Assembly: GCA_964503775.1 (NCBI GenBank) | Contig: CAZDBS010000025.1 | Span: 1-7,301, forward strand | DNA from: CAZDBS01 sp964503775 | Lineage (GTDB): Bacteria; Patescibacteriota; Saccharimonadia; Saccharimonadales; CAZDBS01 | Length of the DNA stretch: 7,301 bases | Direction of reading: 5' to 3' | Part shown: positions 1-5,874 of the stretch, in pieces | Numbering within the stretch: position 1 is the stretch's first letter | How the letters are laid out: each line of letters opens with the position of its first letter | Notes under the pieces: model-generated | Databases searched by the model: none | What the model saw: the letters and a program-made list of their open reading frames with translations, nothing else | What the model was told of the DNA's origin: nothing | Made by a program: the position numbers and the translations under genes

Positions 1-17
1 TGATATGAACTGATAGT

Positions 18-66
18 TTGACATATATTGCTTATGTTATATTATTGACAAAACTACGATCTTATG
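18..66 (+). repeat. imperfect tandem repeat of TTGACA...CTTATG promoter-like modules
   Basis: TTGACA occurs at 18-23 and 45-50, and CTTATG follows each copy at 31-36 and 61-66. Each CTTATG leads into an A/T-rich hexamer (TATATT at 38-43, TAATAT at 68-73) preceded by TG. The second copy has ideal 17-bp promoter spacing. The first has only 14 bp, which is too short for a normal sigma-70 promoter. The upstream copy may be a decayed duplicate, a regulator site or chance in AT-rich DNA. Confidence 0.35.
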
Positions 67-73
67 CTAATAT
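45..73 (+). promoter_or_regulatory. sigma-70-type promoter of the surface protein gene
   Basis: A perfect -35 box TTGACA (45-50) is separated by 17 bp from TAATAT (68-73), and TG at 65-66 gives an extended -10 as well. The predicted transcription start is about position 80, leaving a leader of about 124 nt before the ATG at 204. No competing promoter of similar quality is seen closer to the gene. This is the only promoter in the window with both a consensus -35 and an extended -10, which suggests strong expression. Confidence 0.7.
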
Positions 74-79
74 TTGCAT

Positions 80-203
80 GATAACTCTTATTATGGTCTA
101 GTGAGGTGGGCTCATATGATCTGAACAGATGAGAGCAATACGGTACATTGACAATCTGGTAGAACCGAAAGAAAGCATTTAATTATGTAATTTAGGAGGT
201 GGT
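80..203 (+). promoter_or_regulatory. long 5' leader of the surface protein gene, possibly structured
   Basis: This stretch lies between the predicted transcription start and the ATG at 204. CTCAT (111-115) can pair either with GTGAG (101-105) or with ATGAG (129-133), so two mutually exclusive short hairpins are possible. A GAGGTGG sequence (103-109) precedes a tiny ATG-ATC-TGA frame (116-124). A 17-codon frame runs from ATG 129 to TAA 180 but lacks a ribosome binding site. I recognise no known riboswitch family. The stems are only 5 bp, so regulatory function is a guess. Confidence 0.25.
194..201 (+). promoter_or_regulatory. strong Shine-Dalgarno site of the surface protein gene
   Basis: AGGAGGTG is an eight-base match to the canonical anti-Shine-Dalgarno end of 16S rRNA. 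It lies directly upstream of the ATG at 204, with a tight spacing of 4 nt from AGGAGG to the ATG. It fixes the start codon. It contrasts with the other genes here, which have weak sites or none. Confidence 0.8.
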
Positions 204-2102
204 ATGAAAAAAATCTTTTCATTCATCGCATCACTGTCGAAGCGCCCATTACGGGCACTTATCGTCGGTAGTGTCGTCGCGCTTCCTGCGGCAGTTGCCA
301 TCGCTGGTTATCTGCCCGCTGATCGCAAGACATTTACGATGCAAAACCCTGCAACGTATGTAGCTTTCAACTCGATAACTAACAACCCTAACTATGGTGA
401 TGAACGTCCTTTTCATGATGTAAAAGACGCTGCTGTCACTACTGCTGGTGGTTTCAAGGATTCGATGGAAGTAAAAGACGGACAAGAAATCTTGCTTCGT
501 GCATACGTTCACAACAATGGCGCCGATAATTTAAACGGCGCTAACCTTGACGGTCCGACAGTTGCCAAGAACACTCGTGTTTCTTTCCGACTGCCAACCG
601 CAACAGAGAAAAATCTTCGATCTATCGCCTATGTGTACGCAGATAATGCGAGCCCACAGGTTGTCGAAGACAGTGCTGACTTCTATGCAGCATATCCGTT
701 CAGCTTACAGTATGTTACTGGCTCAGCCGTAGCTTACAACAACGCTGTGCCGGCTGGTATGAAACTTGACGACTCGATCGTCTCAAACACAGGCGCACTT
801 ATTGGTTATCAAACGGCCAATGGTGTTGTCCCAGGTTGTTTGCAGTATGCAAACATCGTGACAATCAAAGTCCGTATCAAGATGGAAGTACCAAAGACCA
901 CCAAGTTTACTGTCGACAAGCAAGTTCGCAAAGTCGGCGAAACAACGTGGAAGAAAGTAATGGACATCAACGCTGGTGACGACCTCGAATACAAAATCGG
1001 GTTCGACAATACAGGCGATGCCCGGATCAACAACGTTGCCATCCGCGACGTGTTCCCAAGCGACAAACTTGCTTATGTCGCTGGTAGTGCCCGACTTGTG
1101 AACTCAAATGTTCCAAACGGTACACCTATCACTGATGACATCCTGAAAAGCGGTGTAATCATTGGTGACTACAGCCCAGGAATCAACGCATATGTTACGT
1201 TCCGAGCTAAAGCAAAAGCAGTTGACTCATACCCTTGTGGTAAGACCCGAATTGAAAACTATGGCGCGGCTCAGCCTCGTGATAGCGCTCAAACCGAGCA
1301 AAGCCTAGCGGTAGTCAACGTCAACCGCACATGTGTAACTCAGTTCAGCTACAGCTGTAGCGCGCTCGATGCAACTTCGGTTGCTATCAAGCTAGGTGAC
1401 ACCGTTACCTATACAGCTAAAGTTGGTCAACTCAGTAACACAAGTGTTACGGGTTACGTCTTCAAAGTTAACGGTGTTGTCCGACAAGACTCTACGAGTG
1501 CGGTGTTTAACTACACTCCAGCGACTGTCGGTACCTACACTGTCGACGTACAGATCCGTGTCAACACACCGGAAGGTGTCAAGTTGACAGAAGCTAGTCA
1601 ATGTCAGAAACAGCTCAAAGTTACCGAAAAGCCCAAAGTTGAGAACCCAGAGTACAACTGTACCGCTGGCCCAGCTGTAAGCTTCGTCGATAACTCGCGC
1701 AACATCGTTCGTCTCACTATGGCAGATAGTTCTGTCGTAGCTCGAGGTGGCGCTGTCGTCAAGAGCTTCGTCTTCGACTATGGTGACGGTACAGTTCCGT
1801 TTACAACAACTGGCAAAGTCAGTGAAGACCATCGTTATAACGACGGTACCTACACGGCTCGTGTCACAGTCAACTTCGATGTTGCTGGTCAGACCAAGTC
1901 TGTCACCAACAACGCATGTACTGCGGTTGTAACGGTCAAACCTGAGACCCCACCAACTACTCCTCCAGTCACAGTTACGGAAATTCCGAAAACTGGTGCT
2001 GGTGATGCAGTAGCCGCTTTCTTCGGTACAAGTGTATCAGCATATGCTGTTCGTACCTGGACCAATAGCCGAAAAGCCCTGAAGAGTGCTTTGAAGCGAT
2101 AA
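204..2102 (+). CDS. secreted surface protein with DUF11-like and two PKD-like domains and an IPKTG sorting-like tail
   Basis: 632 aa, probably exported and held at the cell surface. Residues 1-34 form a signal peptide: basic n-region (K2, K3, K13, R14, R17), hydrophobic core about 19-33, and A-I-A before G35 as a likely cleavage site. Residues about 48-230 are a beta-rich N-terminal region that I associate with Patescibacteria/Saccharibacteria surface proteins. About 233-343 resemble a DUF11 repeat. Two Ig/PKD-like repeats follow (about 380-475 and 482-578). The second has the typical D-Y-G-D-G-T turn at 525-530. C385/C467 and C486/C572 bracket each repeat and could form one disulfide per domain. 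A Pro/Thr linker (about 579-593) leads to I-P-K-T-G at 594-598, a moderately hydrophobic stretch and a basic tail (R617 to R632), the layout of a sortase signal. It is monocistronic: own promoter, strong ribosome binding site, terminator. Role could be adhesion or cell-surface layer; the ligand is unknown. Confidence 0.85.
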   Translation: MKKIFSFIASLSKRPLRALIVGSVVALPAAVAIAGYLPADRKTFTMQNPATYVAFNSITNNPNYGDERPFHDVKDAAVTTAGGFKDSMEVKDGQEILLRAYVHNNGADNLNGANLDGPTVAKNTRVSFRLPTATEKNLRSIAYVYADNASPQVVEDSADFYAAYPFSLQYVTGSAVAYNNAVPAGMKLDDSIVSNTGALIGYQTANGVVPGCLQYANIVTIKVRIKMEVPKTTKFTVDKQVRKVGETTWKKVMDINAGDDLEYKIGFDNTGDARINNVAIRDVFPSDKLAYVAGSARLVNSNVPNGTPITDDILKSGVIIGDYSPGINAYVTFRAKAKAVDSYPCGKTRIENYGAAQPRDSAQTEQSLAVVNVNRTCVTQFSYSCSALDATSVAIKLGDTVTYTAKVGQLSNTSVTGYVFKVNGVVRQDSTSAVFNYTPATVGTYTVDVQIRVNTPEGVKLTEASQCQKQLKVTEKPKVENPEYNCTAGPAVSFVDNSRNIVRLTMADSSVVARGGAVVKSFVFDYGDGTVPFTTTGKVSEDHRYNDGTYTARVTVNFDVAGQTKSVTNNACTAVVTVKPETPPTTPPVTVTEIPKTGAGDAVAAFFGTSVSAYAVRTWTNSRKALKSALKR

Positions 2103-2155
2103 GTTCCACTCGAATAGCCTGACTGGCCGCTCGTTTACCAGAGAAGTCACACAAT

Positions 2156-2184
2156 AAAGCCCCGCTCAAGTAGCGGGGCTTTTT
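2156..2184 (+). terminator. intrinsic terminator of the surface protein gene
   Basis: AGCCCCGCT (2158-2166) pairs perfectly with AGCGGGGCT (2172-2180) across a 5-nt loop (CAAGT). Two further A-T pairs extend the stem base (2156-2157 with 2181-2182). A T run at 2180-2184 follows. It lies 54 nt after the stop codon and ends only 5 nt before the next gene's extended -10 element, insulating the receiver operon from read-through. Confidence 0.92.
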
Positions 2185-2189
2185 GGTTA

Positions 2190-2198
2190 TGCTACAAT
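2190..2198 (+). promoter_or_regulatory. extended -10 promoter of the receiver/kinase operon, predicted leaderless
   Basis: TG-C-TACAAT is a good extended -10 element (TACAAT at 2193-2198 matches TATAAT at 5 of 6 bases). Exactly 7 nt separate it from the ATG at 2206, so the expected transcription start falls on or one base before the A of the start codon. No -35 consensus exists at the matching distance, because that position lies inside the terminator stem. No Shine-Dalgarno sequence precedes the ATG. Together these predict a leaderless mRNA. Confidence 0.65.
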
Positions 2199-2205
2199 AC
2201 TTTCA

Positions 2206-2607
2206 ATGGACACAAAACCCACAGATCCGAACCAAAAACGCATACTTATCGTCGAAGATGACAACGGCCTGGCTCATGTCTATGAAACACGTTTCATAGC
2301 TGAAGGTTTCGCTGTGAGGCGTGTGAGCAATGGTGAGGAAGCTTTGTCCGCGGCCACTGTATTCCGCCCTCATCTCATCATCCTCGACGTCATGATGCCC
2401 CGTATCAACGGCTACGATGTGCTAGATATCCTACGAAATACTCCCGAAACATCTGGTACTAAGGTCGTCATGCTAACGGCACTGGGTCGTCCTGAAGATG
2501 TAGAGCAAGCCAAAAAATACGGTGTTGATGACTATTTGATAAAGTCCCAGGTCACGATGGCTGATGTCGTCGACAAAATCAAACATCACCTCGGCGTTCA
2601 AGCATAA
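2206..2607 (+). CDS. receiver-only (CheY-like) response regulator
   Basis: 133 aa, essentially one REC domain with a 10-residue N-terminal tail. The acidic pocket is E17-D18-D19, the phospho-acceptor is D61 in the L-D-V-M-M-P motif, the switch threonine is T91 (L-T-A) and the conserved lysine is K113. The lysine is followed by Ser rather than the usual Pro. There is no DNA-binding, enzymatic or other output domain, so phosphorylation probably acts through protein-protein contact or as a phosphorelay intermediate. All catalytic positions are intact. The stop codon is 11 nt before the PAS kinase gene on the same strand, so the two are almost certainly an operon and a cognate pair. The start is set by an apparent leaderless promoter ending 7 nt upstream. 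The convergent 723-aa kinase has no regulator of its own in the window and could also feed this receiver. Confidence 0.93.
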   Translation: MDTKPTDPNQKRILIVEDDNGLAHVYETRFIAEGFAVRRVSNGEEALSAATVFRPHLIILDVMMPRINGYDVLDILRNTPETSGTKVVMLTALGRPEDVEQAKKYGVDDYLIKSQVTMADVVDKIKHHLGVQA

Positions 2608-2618
2608 GGTTCCCCAGT

Positions 2619-3731
2619 ATGGATCCCAGCAATACGCTCGATCGTGAACGCCTCATCACGCTGATCAACAATATGTCAGATGCCGTGATAGCAACTGATG
2701 AGAATCTCAATATCATTCTCTACAACGGCGTAGCACTTAATCTCCTAAATCGCAACGACTCTCTCGACAGCAAACCACTCGCAGATGTTATGCCATTGAT
2801 CGATTCCAACAATCAACCGGTTAGTATCAAAGACATCGCTGATAAGACAACGAGCACCACGGTTTCACGAGACTACCGCTTGGAATATGGCAAAAACGAT
2901 GCAGTAAACGTCTACATGAATCTCACACGCGTAACGGGCGGCTACGGCAGCGACGTCGGCGGTTTTACTCTCATCATGCGTGATATCACTAGTGAAAAAT
3001 CCATCGAAGAGGAACGTGACGAATTCATCTCCGTTGTCTCACACGAACTCCGCACACCGATTGCTGTGGCCGAAGGAGACGTGTCCAATGCTCAGATCTT
3101 GATCAAGAATCAGGCTAGTCTCGACGAGGTAGAGACATCGCTCGGTGAGGCGCACCTACAAATTATGTTTCTGTCCAACCTAGTCAACGACCTGGCGACG
3201 TTGTCTCGTGCCGAACGCGGTAAGCTACAGATGGAGCTTCAACAGATCGATCCGAAAGCCTTTCTTGATAGTCTCGAACACGAATACAGACCTCAAGCCG
3301 AGGAGAAAGGTCTGGAGTTTAGAGTCAAATTACCAGCTTATTTACCACAGATTAACACCTGCGAGTTGTACTTACGTGAGATTATGCAGAACTTCATCAC
3401 CAATGCCATCAAATACACCGAGAAAGGGTTTGTGGCTATATCTGCCGAATCTAGTGACCCCAATGAGCTGATCTTCACTGTTGCTGACAGTGGTATCGGA
3501 ATCAGTAAAGGTGATCAGGAGAAAGTTTTTGATAAATTCTTTCGCTCCGAAGATTTTCGGACGCGTGAACACTCTGGCACCGGCCTCGGGCTGTACGTTA
3601 CTGCCAAATTGGCTCGTCTGCTACATGCCGACATCACCCTAGAAAGCGAACTGAACCAAGGATCCAAATTCTCGATCAAAGTTCCGTCGCTGGCACCTCA
3701 ACCTCAGCCGGCGGCGTTAACGGTAGTTTAA
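2619..3731 (+). CDS. soluble PAS-domain sensor histidine kinase
   Basis: 370 aa with no membrane segment or signal peptide, so cytoplasmic. Residues about 8-125 are PAS-like (N-N-M-S-D-A-V-I-A-T-D, ending M-R-D-I-T). A short helical connector leads to HisKA, where H142 in S-H-E-L-R-T-P is the autophosphorylation site. The HATPase_c domain has the N box with N262, the G1 box D-S-G-I-G starting at D290, and the G2 box S-G-T-G-L-G-L around 319-325. The kinase core looks complete and functional. The ligand or cofactor of the PAS domain cannot be read from sequence. Translation is probably coupled to the receiver gene: the gap is 11 nt and only a weak AAGG (2606-2609) lies upstream. The last 56 bp overlap, in antisense, the end of the 723-aa kinase gene. 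The overlapping part encodes a Pro/Ala-rich tail after the ATPase fold, so the overlap costs little. No terminator is visible downstream. Confidence 0.94.
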   Translation: MDPSNTLDRERLITLINNMSDAVIATDENLNIILYNGVALNLLNRNDSLDSKPLADVMPLIDSNNQPVSIKDIADKTTSTTVSRDYRLEYGKNDAVNVYMNLTRVTGGYGSDVGGFTLIMRDITSEKSIEEERDEFISVVSHELRTPIAVAEGDVSNAQILIKNQASLDEVETSLGEAHLQIMFLSNLVNDLATLSRAERGKLQMELQQIDPKAFLDSLEHEYRPQAEEKGLEFRVKLPAYLPQINTCELYLREIMQNFITNAIKYTEKGFVAISAESSDPNELIFTVADSGIGISKGDQEKVFDKFFRSEDFRTREHSGTGLGLYVTAKLARLLHADITLESELNQGSKFSIKVPSLAPQPQPAALTVV

Positions 3732-5847
3732 ATCCAAAAGTCGAACCTTTGCCTACTTGGCTCTCGAAGATTATTTCACCTCCCTGAGCATCCACCACTT
3801 TCTTGCACATAAATAGCCCGATGCCCGTACCATCAGGCCTCGCTTCTTTGGCGTTTTCAGCTCGATAGAATTTGGTAAACAGGTGTTTCTGATCGCCAGG
3901 CGCCACACCAATCCCTGAGTCTTTGACTTTGAATATAGCGAACTTGTCATCATGTTCTACCGACACCTCTACCTTACCGCCGGCAGGAGTATAGTACAGC
4001 GCGTTATCCATGAGGTTCATGACTACCTGATGAGTTTTCGTCTCGTCTGCCTGGAACGTTGGAAAGTCAGCTGGTGAAGTGTATGTGAAGTCAATCTTGC
4101 GAGCTTTGGCCGACTCTTTCAACTGATCGACTTCGGCTTGAACAAGCTCAGGAAAATTAATCTCTGTACGATCGATCTTGAATTTGCCAGTATGGATGCG
4201 AGAGACATTCAATAGGTCGGCGATGAGGTTCACCATGCGCTGTGAACTCATGAAAGCTTGGTTGATATACTCTTGCTGTTCTTTGGTGATCTTGCCCGTA
4301 TCGCCATCCAGGACCATGGAGAGATAGCCCTTGATGCTCGTCAGCGGTGTTCGCAGCTGATGCGAGGCCATCGAGATAAACTCGTCCTTGGCCTCATCCA
4401 GTGCTTTGAGCTTCTCGTTGGTCTCACGCAACTCAGCAGTTGCTGTATCGACTTTACCCTGGAGTGTTTCGTTGAATTGTTCTATCTCCTCGAAACGTAG
4501 GCTATTCTGGACAGTAATTGCCAGTTGATCGGCAATGATTCCAAGTAATCGGATGTCCCGACTCGCATACACACCACCGCTACGTTTCGGGCCTACTAGC
4601 ATATAGCCAATTAATTCATCGCTTGTATTGAGCTTAAAGGCTCCGACAATATCCAGTGAACGCATGATCGACTTCAGTTCTTGTTGGTCGGCCCCGATAT
4701 CTTCATAGATTACAATATTCGATGAACTATTATTCAACAAACTGGTAAGATTTGAGTCTTGTTCACTCGAAGCTTTTGGTAGGTTCATAGACCTATTGAA
4801 GCTGCCATCTTTATTAAGAATATAGAAACCGCATATCGAGGCTTTGATGGAGTCGCATATAATCTTTGATACGCCACCTAGGACAACTCTAGAGTCAATG
4901 TTTCCAACCGTTACGTCACTAATCCTATCGAGTACTGTTTGTATATCATAAGCATCTCTATAAAATACTTTGTTTGTCAGTTTATTGAAAAATCTTCTTA
5001 TGGGCTGCAGTAAGAGTGCGATGAGCAATGACGAAACCACATAAAAAATTTGTTGGTTCACAGTTAAATCGTTATTAAACGATAGCAACTGCGACGCCGT
5101 AAAGAACACAACCGCAAACACTGAGACAATTACACTGAGTGAGAGAGCATAAGCAAATGCCCTAGCTACGATGGCTCGAATATCGAACAAACGATGTTTA
5201 ATAATCGTATAGCTCGTGATGACAATGAAGAATAATGTTGATAGTGTTCCTACCCCCGCCGACTCGTTAGAGCCTGTTATGAGTGGCAAGAAAAGATTGG
5301 TGATAGATGCCGTCGACCCCATTAATACCACGCCCACTATAACCAGCCGTATGTGGCGGCGTTGATCAAGTGGAGAGCCCTTCAGCTTGGATCCAAAAGC
5401 AATTGGCAAGCCAATTAGACTTAGCCCCAGATATACAGGAAACAACAGATACAGAATCCCCGGAACGACGTTTGTGATATCGCCGACTTGCTCCAGACGA
5501 GGTATGAAGTATGGGGTGAAGGATACTGCCATTATCGAAGCGCCGAGACCTACCATCAGCCTAGAAACAAGCAATAATCCCTGTCTACGAGGAAACTCAA
5601 ATGCGAATAGCCAGAAAAAAACAATTGCGCCTGCATTGGCAAAAAAAGCCGCACGAGACCAAAAAAGTGCTTGGTTGATAAAGCGTTCTGCAAAATAATT
5701 GGCGAATACCCAGAGCGTAAGCCATATTGTGGCAACAAAAAAATACACATTCAGCTTACTCTTTCTGCTTTGGTAAAAAACCAAAAACCCAAGGAAACTG
5801 AGCAGTAAACATTCAGCAATATAGGCGCCGAGATTCATCTTAAACAC
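3676..5847 (-). CDS. polytopic membrane sensor histidine kinase with 7TM-like region, GAF, HisKA and HATPase domains
   Basis: 723 aa. Seven hydrophobic segments (about 7-25, 33-52, 65-84, 91-111, 130-152, 167-189, 200-216) end in Y-T-I-I-K-H-R-L-F-D-I, a signature I associate with the histidine-kinase N-terminal 7TM family and ComP-like sensors. Two more helices follow (about 233-254 and 265-283). A GAF-like domain spans about 297-450, then a probable coiled coil (451-490). HisKA has H496 in S-H-Q-L-R-T-P-L; HATPase_c has N615, D-S-G-I-G-V from D643 and D-G-T-G-I-G-L at 672-678. The core is intact. The start is GTG at 5847, 7 nt after a minus-strand extended -10; ATG at 5838 is the alternative. 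Its only stop is TGA, after a short acidic tail. It follows the methyltransferase gene by 27 nt and may also be reached by read-through. GC is about 48% over the kinase core but about 39% over the GAF and membrane part. The stimulus is unknown. Confidence 0.92.
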   Translation of the reverse strand: MFKMNLGAYIAECLLLSFLGFLVFYQSRKSKLNVYFFVATIWLTLWVFANYFAERFINQALFWSRAAFFANAGAIVFFWLFAFEFPRRQGLLLVSRLMVGLGASIMAVSFTPYFIPRLEQVGDITNVVPGILYLLFPVYLGLSLIGLPIAFGSKLKGSPLDQRRHIRLVIVGVVLMGSTASITNLFLPLITGSNESAGVGTLSTLFFIVITSYTIIKHRLFDIRAIVARAFAYALSLSVIVSVFAVVFFTASQLLSFNNDLTVNQQIFYVVSSLLIALLLQPIRRFFNKLTNKVFYRDAYDIQTVLDRISDVTVGNIDSRVVLGGVSKIICDSIKASICGFYILNKDGSFNRSMNLPKASSEQDSNLTSLLNNSSSNIVIYEDIGADQQELKSIMRSLDIVGAFKLNTSDELIGYMLVGPKRSGGVYASRDIRLLGIIADQLAITVQNSLRFEEIEQFNETLQGKVDTATAELRETNEKLKALDEAKDEFISMASHQLRTPLTSIKGYLSMVLDGDTGKITKEQQEYINQAFMSSQRMVNLIADLLNVSRIHTGKFKIDRTEINFPELVQAEVDQLKESAKARKIDFTYTSPADFPTFQADETKTHQVVMNLMDNALYYTPAGGKVEVSVEHDDKFAIFKVKDSGIGVAPGDQKHLFTKFYRAENAKEARPDGTGIGLFMCKKVVDAQGGEIIFESQVGKGSTFGFKLPLTPPAEVEVPATEL

Positions 5848-5854
5848 AAGCTTA

Positions 5855-5863
5855 ATACTACCA
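5855..5863 (-). promoter_or_regulatory. extended -10 promoter of the membrane kinase gene, predicted leaderless
   Basis: Read on the minus strand, TG-G-TAGTAT (5863 down to 5855) lies in the 27-nt gap after the methyltransferase stop. Exactly 7 nt separate it from the GTG at 5847, the same geometry as the receiver operon promoter. No -35 consensus is present at 17 bp upstream (GGAGAA), which is inside the methyltransferase 3' end. No ribosome binding site precedes GTG 5847 or ATG 5838. The predicted mRNA begins at or within a base of the GTG. Confidence 0.5.
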
Positions 5864-5874
5864 CAAAACCCCTG

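Noticed and set aside
148..153. third TTGACA as a -35 box closer to the surface protein gene
   Set aside because: No -10-like hexamer lies 16-18 bp downstream (the sequence there is GAAAGC). The promoter at 45-73 is far better.
129..182. 17-codon open frame in the leader as a small gene
   Set aside because: It has no ribosome binding site and no sign of conservation that can be judged from one sequence. It is short enough to occur by chance.
1..203. a partial gene entering from the left edge
   Set aside because: All three plus frames and the minus frames contain early stops in the first ~50 bases, so the stretch is intergenic.
1392..1832. 146-codon open frame on the minus strand
   Set aside because: It lies wholly antisense to the PKD-like part of the surface protein, has no recognisable motif or ribosome binding site, and has an amino acid mix typical of a shadow frame.
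3676..3678. TGA stop of the membrane kinase as a hint of a recoded TGA (code 25 of some CPR lineages)
   Set aside because: The kinase ends at the expected place after its G2 box and a short tail. No real gene here needs an in-frame TGA, and the other five genes stop at TAA. The standard code explains everything.
5387..5698. 103-codon open frame on the plus strand
   Set aside because: It is antisense to the membrane helices of the kinase and has no ribosome binding site or recognisable protein features.
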